Shown piece by piece: positions 9,438 to 17,727 of a stretch of DNA of 64,000 nt; the first letter of the stretch is position 1; each line of letters starts with the position of its first letter. Origin of the DNA: Actinomycetota bacterium. GTDB taxonomy: Bacteria > Actinomycetota > Geothermincolia > Geothermincolales > RBG-13-55-18. The stretch spans positions 143,173 through 207,172 of the forward strand of contig JACIXC010000001.1 in the NCBI GenBank assembly GCA_014360655.1. The letters are read 5' to 3'. The translations under genes and the position numbers were made by a program. Below the pieces are notes generated by a model. It saw only the letters and a program-made list of their open reading frames with translations. It was not told the DNA's origin and searched no databases.

Positions 9438-10013
9438 CTACCGCATTGGCGCCCCCTGGCCACCGCTCGGAGCCCCGCCTTCCCGCGGCCTCCGGGGCGA
9501 GGCCATGACCTCCTGCAGGGCGGACGCGAACTCCTCGGCCCGCTGCGACCCGAATAGGACCCTCCTGCCGTCACGCAGTCTCAGTTGCACGCCGCGGTTA
9601 CCGGACACGTTGTAGGCCTTGCCCTTCCGGCCGTACCTTATCCCCCAGCCGCCGTACTCGAGGACGGGGCGGTAGGTGCGCGCCTCCGCTTCCTCTATCT
9701 CCTCCACGCCGATGCGGTGGAAGCGCAGGTGGAAGGGGTGATAGCGGTAGTGGATGCCGTCATCCCTCACCTCCACCACCAGGCGGGCGGAGAGGAAGAG
9801 GGCGGGGAACCCCATGCCCATGAGCAGCCAGACGAGGTACATGAACCAGTCGGGCGCCTCCTTTTCTCCCGGGGGCCTGTCTGCGAACAGTTGTCGCAGC
9901 GGCGCGTACCAGGCGAAGAGCGTAACCGCCAGCACCACCAGGTATATCCACCACTGGTGAAAGCGCTGCACCTCGCGAAAGACGGTGTTTTTCTCCCGCT
10001 CATCACCGCTCAT
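9438..10013 (-). CDS. Membrane protein with PH-like domain, DUF6141-like
   Basis: A 191-residue protein with a short charged N-terminus, two membrane segments (about residues 21-42 and 57-78) and a C-terminal soluble part with GIHYRYHPFHLRFHRI and GIRYGRKGKAYNVSG. This resembles the DUF6141 family, whose soluble part looks like a bacterial PH domain. Function is unknown. The tail is rich in Pro, Gly and Arg. GAGGA precedes the ATG. It lies upstream of nothing on its strand; its 3' end faces the acyl-CoA dehydrogenase. Confidence 0.75.
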   Translation of the reverse strand: MSGDEREKNTVFREVQRFHQWWIYLVVLAVTLFAWYAPLRQLFADRPPGEKEAPDWFMYLVWLLMGMGFPALFLSARLVVEVRDDGIHYRYHPFHLRFHRIGVEEIEEAEARTYRPVLEYGGWGIRYGRKGKAYNVSGNRGVQLRLRDGRRVLFGSQRAEEFASALQEVMASPRRPREGGAPSGGQGAPMR

Positions 10014-10132
10014 GTCAGGACATCCTCCCTGCGCCGGCTTCTCCCCACGATAACCGGATATATCCCCTTAATACGTAAAGATAAACGGGCACCGGCTCCG
10101 CCTTCGGCCAGCCTCCCGGCCGTTACGCCGCC

Positions 10133-10918
10133 TCAGCCTCCGCAGATGTTCCCTCCCTCACCCTTGCCGTTGGATTCCGCCGCCTTCTCGACCTTCCTTC
10201 TCTCTCGGAATAATACTACCGAGATGCCCGCGCAGAAGAGCAGCGCGCTCACTACCTGGAAAAAGATGCCAGCCGATGCGTCGGCGTGGTAACGGAAGAA
10301 CTCCACCGCGAAGCGCACCGCCCCGTAGCAGGCCACGGAAAGCAGGAAGAGGTCCCACCCCCGCCGCAGCCTCCTGCGGGCCCACAGTAGAAAGCAGAAA
10401 ACGGCGAGGTCCATGACCAGCTCGTAAAGCTGGGTGGGATGCACCGCCGTGTCCGATCCCGGGAAGGTCACCGCCCAGGGCAGGCCGGAGGGCTTTCCCC
10501 CGCAGCACCCGTTGAGGAAGCAACCGACGCGTGCTATGGCCAGGGAAAGCGGGAGGGTGAGGCCCACCGCGTCCGCCACCGCCCCCGTGGAGACCCCCAG
10601 GCGGCGCACCGTCAGCACGCAGGCGGGCACGGCGAGCAGCAGCCCTCCGTAAAATACCAGCCCCCGCATGTTGAGGTCGAAAACCGCCCCCCAGTTCCCC
10701 GAGAACTGGTCCAGGTGCCCGAGCACGTAGAAGAGGCGGGCGCCGAAGACACCGCTGATGGCCGCCACGGCCCCCACCGTGTACATGACGGACCCGTCCA
10801 GGCCCCGCCTCCGCAACTCCCGGGCCGCCACCAGCACGCCCGCGAGGAAGGCGGTGAAGAGCATCACCCCGTAGGAATACACGGGATATGACCCTATATG
10901 GAAAAGAACCGGCCGCAC
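10133..10918 (-). CDS. lgt: Prolipoprotein diacylglyceryl transferase family protein
   Basis: The 261-residue multi-pass membrane protein matches Lgt, which moves diacylglycerol from phosphatidylglycerol onto the lipobox cysteine of prelipoproteins. Family motifs are YPVYSYGVM, RVGCFLNGCCGGKPSG, HPTQLYE and the late RFAVEFFR with Arg and Glu. The essential histidine of E. coli Lgt (HGG motif) is Tyr here in GLVFYGGLL, a variant I have seen described for some Lgt-like proteins. The start is GTG, with GGGAGG about 7 bases upstream; the open frame extends far upstream but without family similarity. At least one lipoprotein gene (carboxylesterase near 46 kb) is in the window. Confidence 0.85.
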   Translation of the reverse strand: MRPVLFHIGSYPVYSYGVMLFTAFLAGVLVAARELRRRGLDGSVMYTVGAVAAISGVFGARLFYVLGHLDQFSGNWGAVFDLNMRGLVFYGGLLLAVPACVLTVRRLGVSTGAVADAVGLTLPLSLAIARVGCFLNGCCGGKPSGLPWAVTFPGSDTAVHPTQLYELVMDLAVFCFLLWARRRLRRGWDLFLLSVACYGAVRFAVEFFRYHADASAGIFFQVVSALLFCAGISVVLFRERRKVEKAAESNGKGEGGNICGG

Positions 10919-11264
10919 GCCGCCACCTCCCCTCTTGCTCCCCTCGTATGACGGGGTGATCGGGCCTGCCTCCCGCCCGGCCGTACAAGCCCGCGCATGC
11001 CTCCGTCCGCGGGCTCTCACCATACCTGCGGGACCGGCACCGCCCCCTGCCGCGGCCTTCGGGGTCAAGTTTAGCAGAGCGCTCACCCGCAAGGTAAGAC
11101 ACCAACCGGAACCCCCGCGACTCCCAGGACAACATTTAAAGGCAACGGGAGAAAGGTATAATACCCCGGGCAATCGATAATCATACCTTTTGCCTATGCT
11201 TGCAAGCCCTTTCCCTTCCGTTTTTCTAAGTGAGGGAAAAAGGCGGCGGGGAGGTTTGCGGGAG
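10919..11264. other. Divergent intergenic region, lgt / small secreted protein
   Basis: No supported gene. It contains a plus-strand promoter candidate (11135-11162) and, after it, an imperfect inverted repeat CCCTTTCCC...GGGAAAAAGG around 11206-11242 that may form a leader hairpin. Confidence 0.5.
11135..11162 (+). promoter_or_regulatory. Candidate promoter of the small secreted protein gene
   Basis: TTTAAA (11135-11140), a 16-base spacer and perfect TATAAT (11157-11162) stand about 100 bases before the start codon, leaving a leader with a possible hairpin. Confidence 0.45.
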
Positions 11265-11507
11265 ATGCGCAACAGGGGATCGTTTAGGGGAACGGTGCTG
11301 GTAACGGGCTTTATTGCAGCACTTCTTTGCCTTTCTCTTCTTTTCGCCGTTTTCGCCCCCCTTGCCGCGGCGCGGGAATCGGGTGCGGTATCCGTCGAGG
11401 TCTCCATAGCTCCCTGCGTGCGGGTGGACGCGGACGGCCAGGTAAGGGGCAATGTCTCCGCGATCGCCATCCACCAGGCGGATCTCCTGACCATCCTCCC
11501 CCGCTGA
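11265..11507 (+). CDS. Small exported protein of unknown function
   Basis: An 80-residue protein with a clear signal peptide: basic MRNRGSFRG, a hydrophobic core VLVTGFIAALLCLSLLF and an AxA-type site at about residue 36. The mature part is only about 45 residues, with SVEVSIAPCVRVDADGQV and a short C-terminus. The mature start resembles beta-sandwich surface proteins such as the one at 13.3 kb (alternating V-S-A pattern), so it may be a truncated member. The start is at the internal ATG with GGGGAGG upstream; an upstream ATG at 11190 would disrupt the signal peptide. I do not recognise a family. Confidence 0.55.
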   Translation: MRNRGSFRGTVLVTGFIAALLCLSLLFAVFAPLAAARESGAVSVEVSIAPCVRVDADGQVRGNVSAIAIHQADLLTILPR

Positions 11508-11895
11508 CCTTCACCACTCCCCTTCACGACGCCTGTTCTCCACCGGAAGCACGGGCACAGGAGCTCCGGGCATACGGCCTTGGGCAATATGATGTTGTGA
11601 CCCGGATGTAACGGCTGAGGCCGAGTTCTCCCCCTCTCGGCAACGGGGTTCTCACGATCAACGGCGCGCTATTAAGGCGCATTATTAAATGTATATGTCG
11701 CTGCTTGATGAATGTGATGACCGTGATGAGATGCCGCAGACATAAAGGGGGTTCATCAAGATTACGTTGCATAATGATCGCGGCCATCGATAACGTCGCC
11801 GGCAGTAGGGCACGGGAGCAACGCCATCGCGTTGACATGCGCCTCGTGACTCCCGGGGACCCAGGATAAAGACATCGGTGGCGGGAGAGCCGCCT
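11508..11895. other. Intergenic region, relatively A+T-rich in the middle
   Basis: No supported gene, RNA or terminator. A minus-strand frame of about 100 codons crosses it but shows no family resemblance and no ribosome binding site. Confidence 0.5.
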
Positions 11896-12849
11896 TCAGG
11901 CTTCGTTACGCCGGCGCCGCCGGCGCACTAGGCACCAGACCCCCACGCCGAGGAGGATGAACAGCAGCGCCCAGGGCAGCGGGACCACCCAGAAGCCGCC
12001 CTTTGCACGCTTCTCGGTGTCGAAGACGTTCATCTGGGGGCCGTACCTGATCACCGCCTCCGCCTCGTAAACCCCCAGGAAGGGGGGGCTGGGCAGGCTG
12101 CCGTCGAAATAGCGCACCGTGCCCGGCAGGAGGGTGATCTCCCCCAAGTCGACGGTGCCGGAGCCGAAGCCGAACTTCGCGCGGTAACTCAGGGATGCCT
12201 GCACGGTGAGGTGCACGTTCCCCGTGTTCTCCACCTCCAGGTGGTACCGGATATCCCGCGCCGGCCATCCGGCCTCCCCTCCGGCGGGCGGCCCCCACAG
12301 GGAAAAGAGATCGCTCTCCACGGAGAGGGTCTTCACCTCCGCGTCCCGGACGATCTCTCCCTCCACGGTGACCAGGATCAGGGAACCGATGCGGTAGCTG
12401 GGCTTCACTCCCTGCCCGGGAGGGGGCTCGGTCGCGTCCTGGAAGAACAGCACCGAGAAATGCCCGCCCGGCTCCGCGTCCGCGGGCACCTGCAGGTGGA
12501 AGGGCTCCTCGTGCTGGGAACGGGCCGGGACGGTGAAGCGTCCGCGCGGGATGGTGATCCAATGCGAGCAGGAGTAGGTATAGTAGCCGGGTTCACGGAA
12601 ATCGTAACTGTTGTCCGGGTTGATGAAGAAGTCCATGGCGTATACGAGGAGCTCCTGGTCGTGCTCCGCGTGGTTGATGAGGGTGACGGTGAAATCAATT
12701 CCCTCCCCGGGCGCCAGGGTCAGTTCCTTCTTGACGGGCGAGACGGTGAGATCGAAGTCCTGTGCCCGGGCGGAGGGGGCGGGCCCCAGCAGAAGGAAGG
12801 CGAAAACCGCCGCAAACACGAGCAGGGTCATGCCGGACCTTCTCATCAT
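11896..12849 (-). CDS. Exported membrane-anchored protein, DUF916-like
   Basis: The 317-residue protein has a signal peptide (MMRRSGMTLLVFAAVF, cleavage near SARAQ), two Ig-like beta domains and a C-terminal membrane span (about 290-310) followed by an Arg-rich cytoplasmic tail. FDLTVSPVKKELTLAPGEG followed by FTVTLINHAEHDQEL is typical of DUF916/WxL-interacting proteins of Gram-positive surfaces. The second domain (HLEVENTGNVHLTV) is also of that type. Known DUF916 proteins bind WxL proteins and peptidoglycan. GGGGAGG precedes the ATG pair. The exported protein upstream at 13.3 kb may be its partner, though a terminator separates them. Confidence 0.75.
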   Translation of the reverse strand: MMRRSGMTLLVFAAVFAFLLLGPAPSARAQDFDLTVSPVKKELTLAPGEGIDFTVTLINHAEHDQELLVYAMDFFINPDNSYDFREPGYYTYSCSHWITIPRGRFTVPARSQHEEPFHLQVPADAEPGGHFSVLFFQDATEPPPGQGVKPSYRIGSLILVTVEGEIVRDAEVKTLSVESDLFSLWGPPAGGEAGWPARDIRYHLEVENTGNVHLTVQASLSYRAKFGFGSGTVDLGEITLLPGTVRYFDGSLPSPPFLGVYEAEAVIRYGPQMNVFDTEKRAKGGFWVVPLPWALLFILLGVGVWCLVRRRRRRNEA

Positions 12850-13221
12850 CCCGCTTCCTCCCCTCTATCCTTCATATGACCTTCCATCCTTCATAATCCT
12901 CGCACGGACCGCTCTCGCCCGGCTGCCGGCAATCCAACCCGCCCGGCCTTTCAACGCCCAGGGCCTTTCATATCCAAAGGACACCTTATCCTAAATCGGC
13001 TCTCCGTCGGCCATCCTATACAACCTTTTTGCGTGCAATCCGACTTATTCCTCCCCCGCAACCCGGGTATATCGTCGAGGGGAGAGCGGACAATGCGGCG
13101 ATCTCAGGGGGAAACACGCATGCAAGCCCTCTCGAGTCGCGCGCCCATTCCATGCAGCGCGGGAGGAGGGTCACGGGAAGCGGGGCGATGTGCGGGGTAA
13201 TGCATGAGTATAATGCAAGAA
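12850..13221. other. Intergenic region upstream of the DUF916-like gene
   Basis: No supported gene. It lies between the terminator of the 13.3 kb gene and the DUF916-like start and should hold a promoter; none is convincing. Confidence 0.5.
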
Positions 13222-13263
13222 TAAAAAGAACGAGGAGGGCCCGGAAGATATCCGGGCCGCTCC
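13222..13263 (-). terminator. Rho-independent terminator after the secreted protein gene
   Basis: Minus strand: GGAG, GGCCCGGA, 5-base loop, TCCGGGCC, CTCC form a long GC stem (arms at 13234-13245 and 13251-13263), then CTCGTTCTTTTTAT. It sits 35 bases after the stop at 13297. Confidence 0.8.
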
Positions 13264-13296
13264 TTTTCTTCGCCAAATCCGGCGGGATGCTGTCCG

Positions 13297-13818
13297 CTAC
13301 TGCGCCACCACCGTGTAGGTGTGCGTGGCCGTGTAGTTGCCCACCGGGTCCTCCCACTCGATGTCCACCCGGTAGTTCACCGTGAGGCCGATGTTGCCGC
13401 CGCGGTTGCCCTCCGCCACCATGACGTCCGTCCCGAACTCGGTGGCGGTCCCGCGGGTGGCGGTCACCCTACCGTCGCTCGAGGTGGAGGTGAAGGTCAG
13501 GCGGCTCGAGGGGATGACGTCGGACCCGCTGGTGAGGTCCCGGTCCTTGTCTACCTCGAGCCTCCACGGCCTGTTGGCGGAGACGCTGGCCCCTATGGAA
13601 TCGGTGTACACGCCGTCGAGGCCGGGGCCGCCGTCGGGCAGCAGGCTGCCCCCGAAGTCCACCGGTGCCCCCGTCACCGTCAGCCGCAGGGCTTCGGCGA
13701 CGCTGGCCGACACGGCCACGTCCTGCGGGTTGTCGGCCCGCGCGGGGGCGCCCACGAGCAGGAGCGTGAGCATGGCCAACGCCCCCAGCATCCCCAGCAT
13801 CTTCATCCTCTTTCCCAT
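13297..13818 (-). CDS. Secreted beta-sandwich protein, possibly WxL-like
   Basis: A 173-residue exported protein: signal peptide MGKRMKMLGMLGALAMLTLL with an APARA cleavage site, then a Thr/Val/Ser-rich all-beta region. NRPWRLEVDKDRDL and IPSSRLTFT resemble the repeated strands of surface proteins related to WxL or DUF4402-type domains. The C-terminus YTATHTYTVVAQ ends as a beta strand, without sortase signal or membrane anchor. AAGGAGGT stands 6 bases before the chosen ATG. A small inverted repeat (GATTTC/GAAATC, 13845-13863) lies just upstream of the ribosome site. A terminator follows. Function unknown; partner candidate for the DUF916-like protein. Confidence 0.7.
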   Translation of the reverse strand: MGKRMKMLGMLGALAMLTLLLVGAPARADNPQDVAVSASVAEALRLTVTGAPVDFGGSLLPDGGPGLDGVYTDSIGASVSANRPWRLEVDKDRDLTSGSDVIPSSRLTFTSTSSDGRVTATRGTATEFGTDVMVAEGNRGGNIGLTVNYRVDIEWEDPVGNYTATHTYTVVAQ

Positions 13819-14212
13819 CTTTCTACCTCCTTTTAAATCTTCGAGATTTCTTCTCCAGAAATCTTTCTCACCTTCATTGTCGTTCACCTTCGCGGGGCAT
13901 TGAACAAGTATCCGGTGAATAAGCCCGTTCATCCGGGGAGCGGTGCCATGCGGGGGACGAGCGGATAAAAAGAGGGGGTGATCCGGGTGGCGGTCCCGGG
14001 GAACGGACGGGTCCGACGTGACGCAAGCGCCCGTACGAGTCAACATGCACGGCGCATTCCCCGTTGCGGGTCACGGGAAAAATGCTGCGCCTGGGCCCCA
14101 CATGGGTCTCCGGCGGGCGCCGTGTCGTCCCAGCCGGCGCCGCACAGACGGCCTCCTTTTTTCTTCGCATGCAGGTGCCCAACGCATGCCCGTGTATTAT
14201 AATCTGGGAGAA
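13819..14212. other. Divergent intergenic region, secreted protein / tRNA-Thr
   Basis: No supported gene. Contains an inverted repeat next to the ribosome site of the secreted protein (13845-13863) and the tRNA promoter at its right end. The long leader of the secreted protein gene contains GC-rich complementary blocks, but I could not match a known riboswitch. Confidence 0.5.
14198..14203 (+). promoter_or_regulatory. Candidate -10 box of tRNA-Thr
   Basis: TATAAT ends 9 bases before the mature 5' end of the tRNA, the spacing expected for a tRNA promoter. The -35 region is not recognisable. Confidence 0.5.
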
Positions 14213-14288
14213 GCCGGCGTAGCTCAGCAGGTAGAGCAGCTCACTCGTAATGAGCAGGTCTGCGGTTCGAGTCCGCACGCCGGCTCCA
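14213..14288 (+). tRNA. tRNA-Thr (anticodon CGT)
   Basis: A 76-base cloverleaf with encoded CCA: acceptor arms GCCGGCG and CGCCGGC close perfectly, D arm AGCTCAGCAGG.AGAGC, anticodon arm GCTCA-CTCGTAA-TGAGC giving anticodon CGT, and T arm with GGTTCGAGTCC. It reads ACG threonine codons. It stands alone on the plus strand, converging on porB. Confidence 0.97.
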
Positions 14289-14426
14289 GTATTACGAGGT
14301 AGTTCATGTGGCGGCGCTCAGGATATGCGGCGGGATGCTGCTGATCATGGCGGGCGCGGGCGTGCCCGTCTTCTTTTTCCGACCCAAGACGCTCAAGAAG
14401 ATGACGAGGGGGTGCGAAACGGTCCC

Positions 14427-15389
14427 TCAGCGGGGAGGGGCCATCTCGATGTCCATGATGTGCTCCTTCATCTTGTGGGTGAACTGGAGCGTCTCGAAGA
14501 TGTTGGCTATGCGGTTCTGGATCTCCGCGATGCGTTTCTCGTCCCTTTCGGGCTCGAAGAGGTGGCGGAACCTCCCCTGCGCCCGCAGGTATTCCTCCAC
14601 GGGCGCCAGCTTGGCCTGCCCCTGTATGATGCGCTGGGTGCCCGCCGTGTAGGTGGTGCGTCCTCCCTCGTGCTCGTATAGCATCCACATCCCCGTCTGC
14701 ACCGCCAGGCGGGCGACCTTGATGGTGTGGCTGGAGGGGAACTTCCAGCCGGGCGGGCAGGGGGCCTGGATCTCGATGTAGCGCGTCCCCCTGATCTCCC
14801 TGGCCTTGGCGAACTTGCGGAACATGTCCGTGGGATAGGCCAGGGAGGCGGTGGCCACGTAGGGGATGCCGTGGGCCACCATGATCTGGGCCACGTCCTT
14901 GCGCCATTCCCCCTTCCCCCTGGTGGTGTTGGTGGTCCACGCCGCGTAGGGGGTGGCGCCGCTGCGCTGCGTCCCCGTGTTGGAGTAGGCCTCGTTGTTG
15001 TAGCACACGTAGATGAAATCCGCGTTGCGCTCCGCCGCGCCGGAGAGTGCCTGTATGCCGATGTCGTAGGTCCCGCCGTCGCCAGCCCACACCAGTATGG
15101 TGGGCTTCTCGGAGAACCTGCCATTCTTCACCAGGCGGTCGGCGGCCGCGGTCATACCCGAGGCCACCGCGCCCCCGGTGGCGAAGGCCATGTTCAGGGT
15201 GGGGAGACCCAGCGCGGAGGCGGGATAGGGGCTCTGCAGCACCGAGGTGCAGGAGGCGATGACCGCCAGGATGGTGTTCTTCCCCAGTGCCTTGAAGGCC
15301 ACCCGCAGGGCGGCGCTCCCCGGGCAACCCTGGCAGGCCGCGCTGCCCTGCAGGAAGAGCTCCTCCTCCGGAAAGTCGCGCAGCCTCAC
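14427..15389 (-). CDS. porB: Pyruvate:ferredoxin oxidoreductase, beta (ThDP) subunit
   Basis: The 320-residue protein is the thiamine-diphosphate-binding subunit of four-subunit 2-oxoacid:ferredoxin oxidoreductase. The ThDP/Mg motif is WAGDGGTYDIGIQALSGA and CYNNEAYSNTGTQRSGATP, the signature of pyruvate-type PorB. Cys residues at CQGCPG near the N-terminus and a later Cys match the cluster-binding set of PorB. The enzyme oxidises pyruvate with CoA to acetyl-CoA, CO2 and reduced ferredoxin, or runs in reverse. Its ATG overlaps the porA stop by 4 bases, so coupling is tight. It is the last gene of the operon. Confidence 0.95.
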   Translation of the reverse strand: MRLRDFPEEELFLQGSAACQGCPGSAALRVAFKALGKNTILAVIASCTSVLQSPYPASALGLPTLNMAFATGGAVASGMTAAADRLVKNGRFSEKPTILVWAGDGGTYDIGIQALSGAAERNADFIYVCYNNEAYSNTGTQRSGATPYAAWTTNTTRGKGEWRKDVAQIMVAHGIPYVATASLAYPTDMFRKFAKAREIRGTRYIEIQAPCPPGWKFPSSHTIKVARLAVQTGMWMLYEHEGGRTTYTAGTQRIIQGQAKLAPVEEYLRAQGRFRHLFEPERDEKRIAEIQNRIANIFETLQFTHKMKEHIMDIEMAPPR

Positions 15390-16606
15390 CGCACTCCCTC
15401 CCTTTTCCAGTACTCTTCCAGGCTTCTCTTGACCAGCTCGTGGTGCTCGTTGAGGCGCACCGTCGGCCAGCGGCTCTCCGCCGGCAGTTCCCCGCGCAGG
15501 GCGGCCTCCATGTTCTCCGCGATGACGTCGTAGGGGACGTCGCGCCCTCCCAGGCCCGTCACCAGGTCGTAGACGGGGCGGTCGCCGTGCCCGTAGACTG
15601 CCGCCTTCACCTCGGAGTAGAGGGCGCCCTCCATGCCGAAGGAGAAACCCCTGTCCACCACCATCACCGCCTGCAACCGCTCGAGAAGTCCCCTCAGCTC
15701 ATCCACCGGGAAGGGGCGGTAGCAGCGCACGCGCACCAGCCCGCAGCGGTGGCCGCGCTCCCGCAGGAAGTCCACCGTAACCCGGCATTCCGAGGCCACC
15801 GCCCCCATGGCCACCAGGGCGCACTCGGCGTCCTCCATGCGGTAGGTCTCCACCAGCCCGCCGTGGTAGCCCCCCACGACCTCCCGGAACTCCTCGGCCG
15901 CCTCCACGATCACGCGGCGCGCGTTCTCCATGGCCTGGTGTATGGAAAACCTTACCTCCTCGTAGTCGTCCGGATAGATCACCGAGCCGTGCGTGAAGGG
16001 GTAATCCAGGTCCAGCTTCCACAGTGAGCGGAAGGGCGGCAGGAAGCGGTCCACCGCCTCCTGGTCCCGTATCTCCACCTGCATGTAGGTGTGGGACATG
16101 ATGAAGGCGTCGTAGCAGACCATAACCGGCAGGATGACCTTCGGGTCCTCGCTGACGCGGTAGGCCTGGATGATGGTGTCCAGGATCTCCTGGTGCGTGG
16201 AGCAGTACAGCTGTATCCAACCCGTGTCCCGCGCCGCCAGGGAATCCTGGTGGTCGCACCAGATGTTCCACCCCGGGCCCAGCGCGCGGTTGACGTTGAC
16301 CATGACCATGGGCAGGCGGATGTTGGAGGCCCAGTGGAGGAGCTCGTGCATGTACGCCAGGCCGTGGGAAGAGGTGGCGGAAAAGGAGCGCACCCCCATG
16401 GCCACCGCCCCGATCATGGCCGCCATGGCGCTGTGCTCGCTCTCCACCGGGATGTAGGAGCAGTCCATCTCACCCTCGTCGATGAAACGGGAGATCTCCT
16501 CGATGACCTGGGTCTGCGGGGTTATGGGATACGCGGACACCACCTCCGCCCGCGCCAGGCGGGCGCCCCAGGCGGCTACGTGGTTCCCGGTCTCGACCAG
16601 CCTCAT
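15386..16606 (-). CDS. porA: Pyruvate:ferredoxin oxidoreductase, alpha subunit
   Basis: A 406-residue alpha subunit carrying the pyrimidine-binding and transketolase C-terminal-like domains. Near the N-terminus is AYPITPQTQVIEEI, the signature loop of the alpha subunit, and VESEHSAMAAMIGA holds the glutamate that contacts the ThDP aminopyrimidine. VRCYRPFPVDELR belongs to the C-terminal domain. The start MRLVETGNHV was chosen on AGGAG 6 bases upstream; the longer open frame reads into porD in another frame. It follows porD by 8 bases and overlaps porB by 4. Confidence 0.95.
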   Translation of the reverse strand: MRLVETGNHVAAWGARLARAEVVSAYPITPQTQVIEEISRFIDEGEMDCSYIPVESEHSAMAAMIGAVAMGVRSFSATSSHGLAYMHELLHWASNIRLPMVMVNVNRALGPGWNIWCDHQDSLAARDTGWIQLYCSTHQEILDTIIQAYRVSEDPKVILPVMVCYDAFIMSHTYMQVEIRDQEAVDRFLPPFRSLWKLDLDYPFTHGSVIYPDDYEEVRFSIHQAMENARRVIVEAAEEFREVVGGYHGGLVETYRMEDAECALVAMGAVASECRVTVDFLRERGHRCGLVRVRCYRPFPVDELRGLLERLQAVMVVDRGFSFGMEGALYSEVKAAVYGHGDRPVYDLVTGLGGRDVPYDVIAENMEAALRGELPAESRWPTVRLNEHHELVKRSLEEYWKREGVR

Positions 16607-16614
16607 CTTCTCCT

Positions 16615-16896
16615 CTATCCCTCCTCCTTCACCATGGTCATGGCCCTGGTGGGACACTCCTCGGCGCAGATGCCGCACCCCTTGCAGTAGTCGTAGTTGA
16701 TGACGATATCCTTGCTGATGCAGGCCTCGGGACAGTATATCCAGCAGAGCAGGCACTTGTTGCACCTCTCCGCGTCCAGCAAGGGGCGGAAGGTCCTCCA
16801 GGTGCCCGTCTTGCCCACGCTCCCCTCCATGGGCACGGAGAGGGTGGTGAGAAAACCCACCTCCTGCGGTCCCGTCTTCTTCCTTTTTCTGGGCAT
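16615..16896 (-). CDS. porD: Pyruvate:ferredoxin oxidoreductase, delta (2[4Fe-4S]) subunit
   Basis: The 93-residue ferredoxin-like subunit has two four-cysteine motifs, CNKCLLCWIYCPE and CKGCGICAEECP, in the order expected for two 4Fe-4S clusters. It carries electrons from the ThDP subunit to external ferredoxin. Its N-terminal 45 residues, including GSVGKTGTWRTFRP, are typical for PorD. GAGG lies 5 bases before the ATG. It is separated from porG upstream by 231 bases that contain short tandem repeats. Confidence 0.95.
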   Translation of the reverse strand: MPRKRKKTGPQEVGFLTTLSVPMEGSVGKTGTWRTFRPLLDAERCNKCLLCWIYCPEACISKDIVINYDYCKGCGICAEECPTRAMTMVKEEG

Positions 16897-17127
16897 CGCT
16901 GCCTCGCGCCTACCTCTCGTGCATCTCTATTATGTGTCGGGCCCTTCCGTCACCCTTCGCGCCTTCTTTTTGCGTGTCGTCCTCGCATGTCGTCCTTGCG
17001 TGTCGTCTCTTTCCCTTGCGGTTCCTCCCTGGGCCTCCCTTCCCGCCTTTCCGATCCTGTGCCCCTTCTTCCTGTCGGCCGCCTCCTCTTCTCCCGGCCT
17101 TCCCTTTGCCGCGCAGGCACGCGCGGT
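16897..17127. other. porG-porD spacer with tandem repeats
   Basis: An unusually long gap inside an otherwise compact operon. A pyrimidine-rich plus strand and three 13-bp tandem units (16975-17013) fill it. A minus-strand frame of 73 codons is repeat-derived Arg/Gly/Lys-rich sequence and I do not accept it. Confidence 0.6.
16975..17013. repeat. 13-bp tandem repeat, three units
   Basis: Units TGTCGTCCTCGCA, TGTCGTCCTTGCG and TGTCGTCTCTTTC follow each other without gaps; the first two differ at two positions and the third diverges in its second half. Confidence 0.75.
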
Positions 17128-17727
17128 TCACCCGGAAGCCGCGCTCCTACCCTTTCCGGCATGGGGTTTCGCCCTCCTGACGAGGTTAACGGAAGTGAAC
17201 CCCAGCCTGGCCGCCTGCAGGCTCGCATCCAGGCGTGAGGGCGGCACGTTCTGCCTTATGACCTCGGTCACCGTCTCCAGGCTGACCAGTTCCGTCACGT
17301 TGGAGACGGCGCCAAGGAAGACGATGTTCAGGACCGGCATCCCTTCCACCACCATGTCCAGGTCCAGGGCTATGGAGGTAGCGTCCACCGCGTAGACTTC
17401 GTAGGGAAGGCCCCTCACCAGTTCGGCCTCATCCTCCCGCATGTTCACCAGGAGCACGGTGTCTTCCCTGGTCCCCTCGGTGACGGCCGCCTCGATCAGC
17501 GAGGTGCTCAATATCACCAGGTAGTTGGGTTGGTATATCTGGCTGCGCAGGGCTATGGGTTTGTCGTCCATGCGCACATAGGCCTTCACCGGAGCTCCCC
17601 TTCTCTCGGCACCGAAGAAGGGGAAGGCCTGCACCTGCCAGCCGGCCAGGTCACCTGCCTGGGCCAGGAGGTTGACAAGGGTTACCGCTCCCTGCCCTCC
17701 CAGGCTGTGGAACCTGATTTCTACCAT
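17128..17727 (-). CDS. porG: Pyruvate:ferredoxin oxidoreductase, gamma subunit
   Basis: A 199-residue gamma subunit of 2-oxoacid:ferredoxin oxidoreductase, which forms part of the CoA site. FHSLGGQGAVTLVNLLAQA at the N-terminus is the family GxGGQG motif, followed by FGAERRGAPVKAYVR. NIVFLGAVSN is also conserved. GGGAAGG precedes the ATG. It is the first gene of por (G-D-A-B order). The C-terminal 15 residues are poorly conserved and basic. Confidence 0.95.
   Translation of the reverse strand: MVEIRFHSLGGQGAVTLVNLLAQAGDLAGWQVQAFPFFGAERRGAPVKAYVRMDDKPIALRSQIYQPNYLVILSTSLIEAAVTEGTREDTVLLVNMREDEAELVRGLPYEVYAVDATSIALDLDMVVEGMPVLNIVFLGAVSNVTELVSLETVTEVIRQNVPPSRLDASLQAARLGFTSVNLVRRAKPHAGKGRSAASG

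Noticed and set aside
11524-11838. 104-codon minus frame in the gap before the DUF916-like gene
   Set aside because: No ribosome site, no signal peptide or domain, A+T-rich middle with mixed codons.
13900-14212. A possible cyclic-di-GMP or other riboswitch before the secreted protein
   Set aside because: Several GC-rich complementary blocks occur but the conserved core sequence of known classes is not there.
16910-17131. Possible 73-codon gene in the por spacer
   Set aside because: Arg/Gly/Lys-rich repeat translation, overlaps tandem repeats, no ribosome site.
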